A DNA stretch of 52,410 nucleotides. Source: DATHWB01 sp035544575. GTDB lineage: Bacteria; Actinomycetota; Acidimicrobiia; Spongiisociales; ZC4RG35. A program made the position numbers and the translations under genes. Under the pieces are notes generated by a model. The model had not been told where the DNA came from, did no database searches, and saw only the letters and a list, made by a program, of their open reading frames with translations. Positions 26,840 to 35,920 of the stretch are shown here, piece by piece; position 1 is the first letter of the stretch; every line of letters begins with the position of its first letter. Where the stretch lies: assembly GCA_035544575.1 (NCBI GenBank), contig DATKEC010000005.1, positions 1 to 52,410 on the forward strand. The letters run 5' to 3'.

Positions 26840-27817
26840 ATGGACGCACTCGTGTTCCTGCTCTTCATCGTGGCGGTGGCGGCGATACTCGTCGCGGCGG
26901 CCGGCTTCCGGGTGGTGAGGCCCTTCGAGAAGGGGCTCATCGAGTTCCTCGGACGATACGAAAAGACCGTCGACAGCGGTCTGCGGTGGGTGATCCCGTT
27001 CGTCAAGCGAATCATCAAAGTCGACATGCGAGAGCAGGTGGTCGACGTTCCGCCGCAGGAAGTCATCACCAAGGACAACGTGGCGGTGACCGTCGACGCC
27101 GTGATCTACTACGAGCCGACCGACCCGGTCAAGCTGAAGTACAACGTCGGAAGCTTCATCCTGGCCGTGACGAAGCTCGCCCAGACGAACCTGAGGAACG
27201 TCATCGGTGATCTCGATCTCGACGCGGCGTTGACGTCGCGCGAAGTCATCAACGCCAAGCTGCGTCAGATCCTCGACGATGCGACCGACAAGTGGGGAAC
27301 CCGGGTCGTGCGTGTCGAGATCCAGCGCATCGAACCGCCGGCCGACGTCACCGAGGCGATGCACCGTCAGATGAAGGCTGAACGCGATCGGCGCGCGGCT
27401 GTCACGGAGGCGGAAGGCGAAAAGCGCGCAGCCATCCTCCGCTCCGAAGGGATCAAGGAATCCCAGGTCCTCGAAGCCGAAGGCCAGGCGGAGGCGATCA
27501 AGCGGGTGGCCGACGCCGACCGCTACCAGAAGGAGACGGTCGCCGAAGGTGAAGGCCGGGCCATCGAGCGGGTGTTCGCCGCGATCCACAACGGCAATCC
27601 GACGCCGGACCTCATCGCGATCCGTTATCTGGAGACACTGGGGCTGGTCGCAGACGGGCAGGCCACGAAGATCTTCCTGCCGCTCGACACGAGCGGCGTC
27701 CTGGGAAGCGTCGCCGCCATCGGCGAGATGTGGAAGGACATGGAACCGGGGACGGAACGTCGCCCCACGGCGTCGCGCACGACCTCCTCGAGCTCGACCC
27801 CACCCGCCCAAAACTGA
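26840..27817 (+). CDS. SPFH/Band 7 (stomatin-like) membrane protein
   Basis: The 325-residue protein has one N-terminal membrane segment (about 4-24), the SPFH domain (GFRVVRPFEKGLIEFLGRYEKTVDSGLRWVIPF, PPQEVITKDNVAVTVDAVIYYEP, NLRNVIGDLDLDAALTSRE) and a coiled coil of Ala/Glu repeats (EAEGEKRAAILRSEG, EAEGQAEAIKR). It is of the stomatin/slipin type, forming oligomeric rings that organise membrane microdomains with NfeD. The Ser/Thr-rich C-terminal tail is variable. SD AGAGAGG precedes ATG 26840. It ends 12 bases before a strong terminator. Confidence 0.95.
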   Translation: MDALVFLLFIVAVAAILVAAAGFRVVRPFEKGLIEFLGRYEKTVDSGLRWVIPFVKRIIKVDMREQVVDVPPQEVITKDNVAVTVDAVIYYEPTDPVKLKYNVGSFILAVTKLAQTNLRNVIGDLDLDAALTSREVINAKLRQILDDATDKWGTRVVRVEIQRIEPPADVTEAMHRQMKAERDRRAAVTEAEGEKRAAILRSEGIKESQVLEAEGQAEAIKRVADADRYQKETVAEGEGRAIERVFAAIHNGNPTPDLIAIRYLETLGLVADGQATKIFLPLDTSGVLGSVAAIGEMWKDMEPGTERRPTASRTTSSSSTPPAQN

Positions 27818-27829
27818 CCTCAAGAGCTC

Positions 27830-27886
27830 AAACCCTGGGTTCTGGACCACCTCTAAGGTGGTCACGAACCCAGGGTTTGGGTTTTT
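27830..27886 (+). terminator. Strong terminator behind the SPFH gene, built from AACCCTGGGT arms
   Basis: Two 22-base arms (27830-27851 and 27857-27878) are complementary except for two mismatched positions, with a TCTAA loop, followed by GGGTTTTT (27879-27886). This is a classic intrinsic terminator. The left arm is nearly identical to 4410-4435. It separates the SPFH gene from the convergent lipoprotein gene. Confidence 0.9.
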
Positions 27887-27893
27887 CGCGCTT

Positions 27894-28412
27894 TCAGCCG
27901 GCGGTGCGGTCCATCGATGCGAGAGTTGCTTCGACCTCGGCGGGTTCGATGGGCGGGAGGAACACCATCGTGAAGAGATCGCACCGCTCGCCGGGCTGTT
28001 CGAACCAGCCGACCACCCACGAACCGTCTTCGAGGGGTCCCGCCACCGCCCGCGCCCCGTCGATGACGACCTCTCCCCTCTCGCCGGGCCATTCCTCCAG
28101 CGGCAGGGTTCCCCGAATCAGCGCCACCGCCAGGTTTCCCCCGTCGTCGAGCCAGAAGGTGCTCGAGGTGCCGGCCACTTCGAGATAGTCGTTGCGCTCG
28201 AGATCCTCAGGGTCGACGACGGTCGGTGCCACCTTCTCGGGCAACACTTCGACCACGTAGGGCGGCGGAGCGCATTCGACGGGACGCGTCGTCGTGGTGG
28301 TATCCGCCATGGTCGTCATGGTGGTCTGGAGCGGCGCGGTCGTGGTGGTCGTCGTCTCGGCGGCACCCGTGCAGGCGGCAACGACCAGAAGAAGCGGCAT
28401 GAGACGGGACAT
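27894..28412 (-). CDS. Lipoprotein with Thr-rich linker, unknown function
   Basis: The 172-residue product has a lipoprotein signal (MSRLMPLLLVVAACTG, lipobox VAAC, Cys 14), a Thr-rich stretch (about 19-42) and a small secreted domain that starts VECAPPPYVVEVLPEKVAPTVVDP and contains one further Cys near the end (GERCDLF). No family is recognised. ATG 28412 retains the signal; ATG 28400 is also possible. It converges with the SPFH gene across the terminator. Confidence 0.75.
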   Translation of the reverse strand: MSRLMPLLLVVAACTGAAETTTTTTAPLQTTMTTMADTTTTTRPVECAPPPYVVEVLPEKVAPTVVDPEDLERNDYLEVAGTSSTFWLDDGGNLAVALIRGTLPLEEWPGERGEVVIDGARAVAGPLEDGSWVVGWFEQPGERCDLFTMVFLPPIEPAEVEATLASMDRTAG

Positions 28413-28510
28413 GAGCTGTGAGAGTACCGGCTCTCCCTCGCTCCACCCCGGCTCCGGGACGCATCGGAGGCTCACGACCCATAGAGTCGAGAGGCCCGAC
28501 CGGAGATGCG

Positions 28511-29668
28511 ATGACCAGCAAAGACCGCGCCGTCGCCGCCATCGACGCCGCCTCAACCGAACTCTTCGAGATCAGCCACTGGATGTACGAGCATCCGGAA
28601 ACCGCCTACGAGGAGTACAAGAGCTCGGCGCGGCTGGCCGAATACCTCCGGGGCAAGGGATTCGACGTCGAGTACCCGGCATACGGTCTGGAGACTGCGT
28701 TCGCCGCCCGGGTCGGAGACGACGGTCCCCACGTGGTCATCTGCGCCGAGTACGACGCCCTACCCGGCGTCGGCCATGCCTGCGGGCACAACATCATCGC
28801 CGCCGCCGCCCTCGGGGCGGGAACCGCCCTGGCCGCGCTCGTCGGCGAACTCGGCATCCGGCTCACCGTGCTCGGCACGCCTGCCGAAGAGCATTACGGA
28901 GGCAAGGTCGACATGATCGTCGCCGGCGCCTTCGAAGGAGTCGCCGCCGCCATGATGGTCCACCCGTCCACCGAGGACGTGGTGGACCCCAACGTGATCG
29001 CGGTCGCCCACATCGACGTGCACTACCACGGCAAGGCGGCCCACGCGTCGGCCCATCCCCAACTCGGGGTCAATGCCCTCGATGCCTTCGTTCAGGCCTA
29101 CGTCAACGTCTCCACGTTGCGTCAGGCGATCTATCCGACGGACAAGATCCACGGCGTGATCCGCGAAGGGGGCGACGCCCCCAACATCGTTCCCGCCTAC
29201 ACGCGTTCGTCGTGGTACGTCAGGGCGGCGACGAAGGAACGCCTCGACATCCTGTTCCCGCAGGTGGCCGCCTGCTTCGAGGCGGCGGCGATCGCCACGG
29301 GTTGCCGAGTCGAACTCGAGCATGTCGGTCACACCTACACCGAGATGATCAGCGACCAGACCCTGGTCGAGTACTACGCCGCCAACACCGCCGAGCTCGG
29401 GCGTCCGATGGCGCGCGGCCGCGATCTGCCAGCCGACCAGACCGGTTCGACGGACATGGGCAACGTGTCACTGCTGGTACCCACGATCCACCCGATGTTG
29501 GACATCTCGGCGTCACCGCACGTCAACCACCAGCCGGAGTTCGCGGCCCACACGATCACGCCGGATGGCGACAGGGCGATCGTCGACGGGGCCACGGCCA
29601 TGGCCTGGACCGTGATCGATCTCGCAGAGCACGACGCCTGGACCCGGCTGGGATCACCGGTCGCCTGA
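28511..29668 (+). CDS. M20-family metallopeptidase / amidohydrolase
   Basis: The 385-residue protein belongs to the M20D-like group (AbgB, hippurate or N-acyl amino acid hydrolases): VVICAEYDALPGVGHACGHN carries the zinc-binding Asp/His region, GTPAEEHYGGK the catalytic Glu pair, and VHYHGKAAHASAHPQLGVNALDA the dimerisation domain. DQTGSTDMGNVS near the C-terminus is also conserved. ATG 28511 follows CGGAG. It probably cleaves an amide bond of an aminoacyl conjugate. It converges with the desaturase gene. Confidence 0.92.
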   Translation: MTSKDRAVAAIDAASTELFEISHWMYEHPETAYEEYKSSARLAEYLRGKGFDVEYPAYGLETAFAARVGDDGPHVVICAEYDALPGVGHACGHNIIAAAALGAGTALAALVGELGIRLTVLGTPAEEHYGGKVDMIVAGAFEGVAAAMMVHPSTEDVVDPNVIAVAHIDVHYHGKAAHASAHPQLGVNALDAFVQAYVNVSTLRQAIYPTDKIHGVIREGGDAPNIVPAYTRSSWYVRAATKERLDILFPQVAACFEAAAIATGCRVELEHVGHTYTEMISDQTLVEYYAANTAELGRPMARGRDLPADQTGSTDMGNVSLLVPTIHPMLDISASPHVNHQPEFAAHTITPDGDRAIVDGATAMAWTVIDLAEHDAWTRLGSPVA

Positions 29669-29701
29669 CACCGCGAACCTCACACCGCGGAGTCGGGCCG
29701 A

Positions 29702-30598
29702 TCAGGTGGCGGCGAAGCGGGCCTCGAACCGCTCTGCTTTGTGGATGAGGTCGGCCGGGATCGCCATGATCCGTTCCTGCAGCTCCGATGCCCGGGTGCC
29801 GATGCCGGACATGCGATCGATCCCCCACTGGGAGATGAGCGGCATCACGACGTTGTCGTGGTGGATCCTCATGTTGTACACCCCGGCTCGGGCGATGTCG
29901 ATCGACCGACGGAGATAACCGGGAATCCCGACGCCGGGCATCTGGAAGTTCGAGAAGGTGTTGAGGATGCCTTCCAGGGCCGACTCGGGATGATCTTCGA
30001 GCATCTTCGTCATCACGCCCTTGTAGAAGAGAAAGTGATGGTTCTCATCCGAGGCGATGTGGCGCATCAGCTCGAAGGCCGTCTCGTCGTCCGTGATCCG
30101 GCCGGCGTTGCGGTGCGAGATACGTGTGGCGAGTTCCTGGGCAGAGGTGTAGGCGAACAGTTCGGCCGGGTGCTCCCAGTGGGGCTCCCAACCGACCGTC
30201 ATCGTGGCCATCCGATCGTCCTCGAGCTCGTTCGGGTCGCAGTTCCGGGTCGTGAGCAGATAGCTGCGGATCGCGATGGCGTGCTGGCCTTCCTCGGCAG
30301 TCCAGAGGTTGTTCCACTCCCGCCAGATCGAGCCCTCGGGAAGGTAGCGCTCGAGGGTGACGTGGTAGTAGGGCAGGTTGTCCTCGGTGAGGAGGTTGAG
30401 CACCAGTGACGTGCGCGCGCGCTCGTTGAGCGTTGCCTGGGACTCGTCCCACGGCTCCTTGACGAAGTTGCGGCCCTCCTCCCACGGAATGAGGTCGTGG
30501 AAGTACCAGGGCTTGCGCCGACTGCGGTGCTCTTCCAAGAGTTGCTTGACCGTCGGTTCCACCGACTCCAGCAACTCGAAGTGCTCGCTATAGGCCAT
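29702..30598 (-). CDS. Acyl-ACP desaturase (DesA-like di-iron protein)
   Basis: The 298-residue protein has the ferritin-like di-iron motifs EEGQHAIAIR and DENHHFLFYKG plus WEEGRNF and the downstream helices of the actinobacterial acyl-[ACP] desaturase family (DesA1/DesA2 type). It should introduce a double bond in ACP-bound fatty acids, as needed for unsaturated or mycolic-type lipids. ATG 30598 is the natural start. It is the final gene of a minus-strand run and converges with the M20 gene. Confidence 0.93.
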   Translation of the reverse strand: MAYSEHFELLESVEPTVKQLLEEHRSRRKPWYFHDLIPWEEGRNFVKEPWDESQATLNERARTSLVLNLLTEDNLPYYHVTLERYLPEGSIWREWNNLWTAEEGQHAIAIRSYLLTTRNCDPNELEDDRMATMTVGWEPHWEHPAELFAYTSAQELATRISHRNAGRITDDETAFELMRHIASDENHHFLFYKGVMTKMLEDHPESALEGILNTFSNFQMPGVGIPGYLRRSIDIARAGVYNMRIHHDNVVMPLISQWGIDRMSGIGTRASELQERIMAIPADLIHKAERFEARFAAT

Positions 30599-30683
30599 GT
30601 GCGCGTCTCCCAGTCGTCTACGACGCCGGATCGGACCGACGTTCCATCACCCAAGATTAGGGGCCATGACGACGCTACGGGGT

Positions 30684-30705
30684 GCTGACTCGACGATGAG
30701 TCGGC
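30684..30705 (-). terminator. Stem-loop after the propeller gene
   Basis: GCTGACTC (30684-30691) can pair with GAGTCGGC (30698-30705) with one G-U pair and a 6-base loop. It begins 3 bases beyond the stop of the minus-strand propeller gene. There is no T tract. Confidence 0.35.
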
Positions 30706-30708
30706 TGG

Positions 30709-32247
30709 TCAGCGATACGCCCGTAGATAACCGTCCCGGCTCCCCACGTAGATCCGGCCGCGCCAGACGGCGGGAGTCGACTCGATGCAGCCTTCCGCCG
30801 CCGGGATCGACCAGATCAGAGCGGGCTGGCGGGGGTCGGACAGGTCGTAGTTCCGCAGCTCGGGCATTTCACAGGTACCGACGATGAGTCGATCGTCGAC
30901 AACGGCGGCCGAGGACCAGGCATGAAAGCCCACCGAATCCTCCCAGGTGATCTCACCGGTGGCAGCGTCGACCGCCAGGAGGCGGCCGCTGTGGGTTGGG
31001 ACATACACCATGCCGTGGGCCACGGCGGGGGAGGCCCACATTCCGCCGTCCGATCCTGCCAGGCCTGGGACCGGGATTCCCCACCGCAGAGGATCCTCGG
31101 GCCGGGAGGGGTCGAGGGACAGGAGCTGACCGAGTTCGGCCGCCCGCGCATTGAACCGTTCCAGCTCGACTGCGACGTAGAGCATCCCATCGGCATCGGC
31201 CACCATCGTGGCGTCGATGTCGTCTCCCGCCCAGAAGTCGAACACCACTGGATCATCGGCGCCGGAGTCGACGAGGTCCATGTCGATGCCGACGATGCGT
31301 CCGCCCGAGTTCGCAAAGTAGACCGTGCGCTCGTAGACCACCACCGAGGACTCGATCGAGACGTTGGATCCCACCCGTGCCAGCAAGTCGTCGTTCCAGC
31401 CGGGCATCGAGAAGATGATGTCGGGGTCGACCGTCACCTGGCCGGCGACGATCTGGCGATTGAGTCGGATGGCGAAGAACCACCCGTTCTCACCGCCCTC
31501 GTAGAGCACGTCATCGACGACGACCGCGTTGCCATCCCAGTCGTCGTTCCAGATGCCGCGCACGTCGTAGGCGTCGAGGGCCCACAGCTCTTCGACCGGC
31601 TCCCGGTCGAGCGCGATCACCCGGAACTTGTTGTCGCGGCTGCCGGTGTAGAGCAGGGGGAAGCTGTCAGGGTCGATCGTCACGGAACCCTTGATGATGT
31701 CGCCCGTGACGAAGGGCTCCCGAGTCGGCAGGCCCGTAGCGGCGTCGACGAAGTGCACCGCCTTGTCATAGGCACCGAAGACGACCTCGGTCACACCGTC
31801 GGGTCGTTCCCAGACTGCTGGTTGTCCGGTCCAGCCCGTGCCGCACCACACACTCGACACGCCTGCAACCACCGACGATCCGCACATCGGAGCGTCGGGG
31901 TAGCGCCACAGCACCTCCGGTGGGTCGTCGGGTACGGGCCCCGTCCCGTAGAACGACCGGGTCGGGTTGCCCCGGAACATGGTCAGACCGACCGTGGATC
32001 CCCATGGCTCGCCAACTGTGTCCCCCGGCACCGCACCTTCGGGTCTCCGTGGGATGGTCGTCGTGGTCGTGGTGGGCGGTGTCGTGGTCGTGGTGGTCTG
32101 GCTGACGGTGGTGGTGGGCTCCACGGCTGCTGGGGCGGCCAAAGTCGTCGCCGGTGACGCGGTCAGCGGACCGCGGACGGCGAACGTCGTCGCCCCCACT
32201 GCGATCCCGCCCACCACGATCACCCCCGCCATCAGCCGCCGATCCAT
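30709..32247 (-). CDS. PQQ-type beta-propeller protein, membrane-anchored
   Basis: The 512-residue protein has an N-terminal hydrophobic anchor (about 5-24), a Thr/Pro linker and about six or seven propeller blades with motifs such as AYDKAVHFVDAATGLPTR, NKFRVIALDREPVEELW, HSGRLLAVDAATGEITWE and GRIYVGSRDGYLRAYR. It should lie on the outer face. ATG 32247 overlaps the stop of the CapA-like gene by one base, so the two are coupled and probably act together. Substrate unknown. Confidence 0.85.
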   Translation of the reverse strand: MDRRLMAGVIVVGGIAVGATTFAVRGPLTASPATTLAAPAAVEPTTTVSQTTTTTTPPTTTTTTIPRRPEGAVPGDTVGEPWGSTVGLTMFRGNPTRSFYGTGPVPDDPPEVLWRYPDAPMCGSSVVAGVSSVWCGTGWTGQPAVWERPDGVTEVVFGAYDKAVHFVDAATGLPTREPFVTGDIIKGSVTIDPDSFPLLYTGSRDNKFRVIALDREPVEELWALDAYDVRGIWNDDWDGNAVVVDDVLYEGGENGWFFAIRLNRQIVAGQVTVDPDIIFSMPGWNDDLLARVGSNVSIESSVVVYERTVYFANSGGRIVGIDMDLVDSGADDPVVFDFWAGDDIDATMVADADGMLYVAVELERFNARAAELGQLLSLDPSRPEDPLRWGIPVPGLAGSDGGMWASPAVAHGMVYVPTHSGRLLAVDAATGEITWEDSVGFHAWSSAAVVDDRLIVGTCEMPELRNYDLSDPRQPALIWSIPAAEGCIESTPAVWRGRIYVGSRDGYLRAYR

Positions 32248-33329
32248 CACAGGCCCTCGCCGCAGGGTGGCGCGGCCTGCAGCACAGGCTGTCCGGATGA
32301 CTCGATGAACGCCGGGATGAGACACGCCTCCAGGGTTCCGTCGGGATGGATCACGACCCGAGCGACCGCGGTGGTGGCGCCGACATCGCTCAGCCGCGGC
32401 CAGATGAAGTTACCGAGCGTCCAGAAGACCGGCTTGCCGTCGATGAACTCGAGGTCGCCGAGACGGTGGGGATGGTGACCGAAGATCATGTCGGCGCCGG
32501 CGGCGATCATCGCCTCGGCCCGCTCCCGGTCGTCTGGTCGCGGCTCGGTCTCGAGTTCCCACATCCAGTGGATCGACACGGCCACGAAGTCGGCCACTCC
32601 GGCGGCGGCGCGCACGGCCGCCGCCATCTGGTCGATGTCGTCGCCGCTGGCCATGCCAGCTCGGTCATCGGTGGCGAGCCATCCGTGGGCGGGAACGACT
32701 CCGCCCATTCCGAGAACCGCGATCCGCCACTCGCCGACTCGTACCACCGTCGGGGAAGTCGCCGAGGCCAAGTCCAGACCGACACCCACAGCCCGGATAC
32801 CGGACCGGTTGACGTTGGCGCGGGCGTCGAGCATCGCTTCGGTGCCGAAGTCCTGGGTGTGATTGTTGGCGAGGTTGGCGACGTCCACCCCGCTGCGGCG
32901 GGCAACCGGAAGCGATGCAGGGTCACAGCGGAAGGTGAACTCCTTGGGGAGCGGAGTCCCGAGATTCGAGGCGGTGCATTCGAGATTGATGATCGTGAGG
33001 TCGTCGGACTCGAACAGGCCACCCAGTCCGGCGAATGCGTATTCGAAGCCATGAACCGCCAGGTTTGGGATGTAGTCGGTGTCGAAGTTCGTGTCACCGA
33101 CGGCATGAATGACCACAGGGCGCCGCGCGGTCGTGGTCGTCGTGGTCGACGAGGACGAGACAGCGGAGGGAACGGGTGCGATCCGAGCGGTCTCAGGCGG
33201 AGCGAATGCCACGGTGGTCGTCGTCAGTCCGGCCCCGAGGACGGCGGCAGGCGGCGCCAGGACAAATGCACCCGCTCCCAGCAGCGAGCCACCGATGAAC
33301 ACGACTCCGAGAACAGTTGAACGACGCAT
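32247..33329 (-). CDS. CapA-family phosphoesterase-like protein
   Basis: The 360-residue protein has an N-terminal signal anchor (about 7-27), a Thr-rich linker and a CapA/PGA_cap metallophosphatase domain: AVGDTNFD, IINLECTAS, VANLANNHTQDFG, VSIHWMWE and GHHPHRLGDLEF. Family members are linked to poly-gamma-glutamate capsule or release and to cell-wall phosphoester chemistry; no capB/C is seen nearby. It is translationally coupled to the propeller gene. ATG 33329 has GGGAGG very close. Confidence 0.88.
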   Translation of the reverse strand: MRRSTVLGVVFIGGSLLGAGAFVLAPPAAVLGAGLTTTTVAFAPPETARIAPVPSAVSSSSTTTTTTARRPVVIHAVGDTNFDTDYIPNLAVHGFEYAFAGLGGLFESDDLTIINLECTASNLGTPLPKEFTFRCDPASLPVARRSGVDVANLANNHTQDFGTEAMLDARANVNRSGIRAVGVGLDLASATSPTVVRVGEWRIAVLGMGGVVPAHGWLATDDRAGMASGDDIDQMAAAVRAAAGVADFVAVSIHWMWELETEPRPDDRERAEAMIAAGADMIFGHHPHRLGDLEFIDGKPVFWTLGNFIWPRLSDVGATTAVARVVIHPDGTLEACLIPAFIESSGQPVLQAAPPCGEGL

Positions 33330-33417
33330 CCCTCCCGAAGGGTAGGAAGGCCGACGAATTCGAATCGGTCACCGACTCCGGCGCACCGACGTCTCCGCGC
33401 CCATGGCCAGCCGGTTG

Positions 33418-34164
33418 TCAGAGGATCTGGGACAAGAAGAGTTTGGTCCGGTCGTGCTGGGGATTGGTGAAGAAGTGCTCGGGCGTGCCTTCTTCGACGA
33501 TCTGGCCCTGGTCCATGAAGATCACCCGGTCTGCCACCTCCCGGGCGAAGCCCATCTCGTGGGTCACGACGAGCATCGTCATCCCCGAACGGGCCAGCTC
33601 CTTCATCGCGTCGAGAACCTCCTTGATCATCTCGGGATCGAGCGCCGAAGTCGGCTCGTCGAAGAGCATGATCCGCGGGTCCATCGCCAGGGATCGGGCC
33701 AGCGCCACCCGCTGCTGTTGACCCCCGGAGAGCTGCCCCGGGTACTTTCCCGCCTGTTCGGGAATGCCGACCCGGTCGAGCAGGCCCATTGCTTTCTCCT
33801 CAGCCTCCCGCTTCGTTCGCTTCCGCACCCAGGTTTGAGCGAGAGTGATGTTCTGGAGAACGGTGAGATGCGGGAAGAGGTTGAAGGACTGGAAGACCAT
33901 CCCCACCTCGGAGCGGATCCGTTCGATGTTCTTGACGTCGGAGGTCAGTTCGATGCCGTCGACGACGATCCGTCCCTCCTGGTGGACTTCGAGCCGGTTG
34001 ATGCAACGAATCCAGGTGGACTTGCCAGAACCGGATGGACCGATGATGACGACCACTTCGCCTTCGGTGATCGTCGTGCTGATCCCGCGCAGCGCCTGGA
34101 ACTCGCCAAACCACTTCTTCACGTCGTCGCAGACGACGATCTCTTTCCTGCCGTTGACACTCAT
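33418..34164 (-). CDS. Amino-acid ABC transporter ATPase
   Basis: The 248-residue protein of the GlnQ/AapP/BztD type has Walker A GPSGSGKST, Q-loop VFQSFNLFPHLTVLQN, signature LSGGQQQRVALARSLA, Walker B RIMLFDEPTSALDPE and the H-loop VVTHEMGFAREVADR. It powers the two permeases encoded just upstream. ATG 34164 has AGGAGC upstream. It is the last gene of the importer operon. Confidence 0.95.
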   Translation of the reverse strand: MSVNGRKEIVVCDDVKKWFGEFQALRGISTTITEGEVVVIIGPSGSGKSTWIRCINRLEVHQEGRIVVDGIELTSDVKNIERIRSEVGMVFQSFNLFPHLTVLQNITLAQTWVRKRTKREAEEKAMGLLDRVGIPEQAGKYPGQLSGGQQQRVALARSLAMDPRIMLFDEPTSALDPEMIKEVLDAMKELARSGMTMLVVTHEMGFAREVADRVIFMDQGQIVEEGTPEHFFTNPQHDRTKLFLSQIL

Positions 34165-34174
34165 CAGGACGCTC

Positions 34175-35920
34175 CTATCGGGTTCCGACGCCAAGCCGGC
34201 GTTCGAGCCGCTGGCTCGCACGGCTGAAGTTGTAGGTGAAGATCCAATACACCGCGGCGGCGAAGAGAAGGTTCTCGATGATCGATCCGAGCGAGTTCGT
34301 CTGGTTCGGAACGATGTCCCTGGCGACCCGGAAAAACTCTGCCAAGCCGACGATCGCCACGAGGGACGTGTCCTTGAACAGGGCGATCACCTGGCCGACG
34401 ATCGCAGGTATGACCGCCCGCAGCGCCTGGGGAAGGGTGATGAGCATCGTCATCTGAGCCGTTGTCATGCCCAGCGCCTTGGCCGCCTCGTACTGGCCCT
34501 TGGGGATCGACTGCAGCCCGCCACGGACGTTTTCGGCGAGGTAGGCGGCGGCGAAGGCCGTGATTCCGCCGAGCACGAGGACGTTCGGGTCGAACTCGAG
34601 GTTCACCGGCAGAAAGTTGAGAATGCCGAACCGGGCGATGAAGAGCACTGTGATCAGCGGCACTCCCCGCACCACCTCGATGTAACCGGTGGAGAGAAGA
34701 CGGAATATCGGCATGGTCGAAGTCCGACCGAGCGCCAGCAGCACACCCAATGGGAACGACAGCAGCAGGCTGCCTGCCGCCAGCATCATCGTGAGATTGA
34801 GACCGCCGTAGTACTCGTTGCGCGTCTGCAAGCCGGTGCCGGCGTCGCCCACGACGAAGATGTAGGAGGCGAACAGGGCGCCAGCCAGCCACGTGAGAAG
34901 CATGTTGCGACGTCCGAGAGCCGAGGACCCGAAGGTGGGCGTGGCGAGGGAGAGCACGGCCAGCAGGGCCAGCAGTGCCCGGGCCAGCATCGGCGCCGAG
35001 ATCGTCCACGCTGCGATGGCCGCGACGACCGCCAGCGCGTTCAGGACACCGGCGCGCTCTCGTTCGCTACGCGACACCACCGTTATCAGGGCGAGGCCCC
35101 CGACGACGATCCCGATGATCCACGGCATCCACGAACCGATGACCGTGTCCCAGTCCACGACCGGATTGCGCTGGATGTGGAGATAGATGATCGGAAGGCT
35201 GACGAGCCACACCGCCGTCACGATCGCCCGCAACGGTCCGGGAGCCACCCGGGCGGCCGCCAACCTGCCGATTCCGTGGCCGATGAGCGCCACGACCACA
35301 CCGATCGTGTACGGAATCTGGGTGCTCGACTCGATCGGGAGCACCCACAGGATCGCGAGGAAGAGGGCGGCGAGACCGGCGATGAGCCCGAGGGTGGGGA
35401 TACGATCGGCGAGGGCGGTCGTGTCAGACAGACGCATGCCGACGAAGGACAGCCCGATCAGAACGAGACCGACGAGTCCCACGGTGAATCGGGAACCGAA
35501 GGTCTCCGGGGCGAGGATCCCCACCAGTACCAGCACCGTCCCCAGCGAGCGAACCGCCGCCGCCAGCGAAGCGAGTGACATCCGACCGCTCGGCCTCCAC
35601 ACCGCCATCGAGAGCCCGGCCAGGAACAGGATGACGTCGAGCGAGAGCCAGATCCGGGCGATGTCGGCCCGCGGGTATCCCTCGATCGCGTAGTTGGTGG
35701 CGTTGCGCGGTATCACTTCCCACAACCGGTCCTCGGAGAGCAGAAAACCGATGGCCCCCCGCAGCATGAAGAAGAGCGCCACGCCGAGAACCACTGAGAC
35801 GACTCCGCTCGCCACGGACCCGAAGAGGTTCTGGCGTAGCCAGACCACAGCCCCCAGCTGGCTGGCTTCCGGTGGCGGCTCCGGAGGTCGGAGTTCGGCC
35901 GACACGCGCGGGATCGTCAT
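34175..35920 (-). CDS. Amino-acid ABC permease (AapM-like), extended N-terminus
   Basis: The 581-residue protein carries the His/Glu/Gln/Arg/opine-type permease domain in its last 220 residues (VVRGVPLITVLFIARF, ENVRGGLQSIPKGQYEAAKALG with the EAA loop). The first 360 residues add roughly ten extra hydrophobic segments. Classical AapM proteins are about 380-430 residues, so this one is unusually long. It starts at ATG 35920, overlapping the previous permease stop (ATGA). Confidence 0.92.
   Translation of the reverse strand: MTIPRVSAELRPPEPPPEASQLGAVVWLRQNLFGSVASGVVSVVLGVALFFMLRGAIGFLLSEDRLWEVIPRNATNYAIEGYPRADIARIWLSLDVILFLAGLSMAVWRPSGRMSLASLAAAVRSLGTVLVLVGILAPETFGSRFTVGLVGLVLIGLSFVGMRLSDTTALADRIPTLGLIAGLAALFLAILWVLPIESSTQIPYTIGVVVALIGHGIGRLAAARVAPGPLRAIVTAVWLVSLPIIYLHIQRNPVVDWDTVIGSWMPWIIGIVVGGLALITVVSRSERERAGVLNALAVVAAIAAWTISAPMLARALLALLAVLSLATPTFGSSALGRRNMLLTWLAGALFASYIFVVGDAGTGLQTRNEYYGGLNLTMMLAAGSLLLSFPLGVLLALGRTSTMPIFRLLSTGYIEVVRGVPLITVLFIARFGILNFLPVNLEFDPNVLVLGGITAFAAAYLAENVRGGLQSIPKGQYEAAKALGMTTAQMTMLITLPQALRAVIPAIVGQVIALFKDTSLVAIVGLAEFFRVARDIVPNQTNSLGSIIENLLFAAAVYWIFTYNFSRASQRLERRLGVGTR

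Noticed and set aside
28301..33160. Short tandem repeats of GTGGTC/GACCAC type as mini-satellites
   Set aside because: They fall in frame inside Thr-rich linkers and are explained by ACC/ACG/ACT codon runs.
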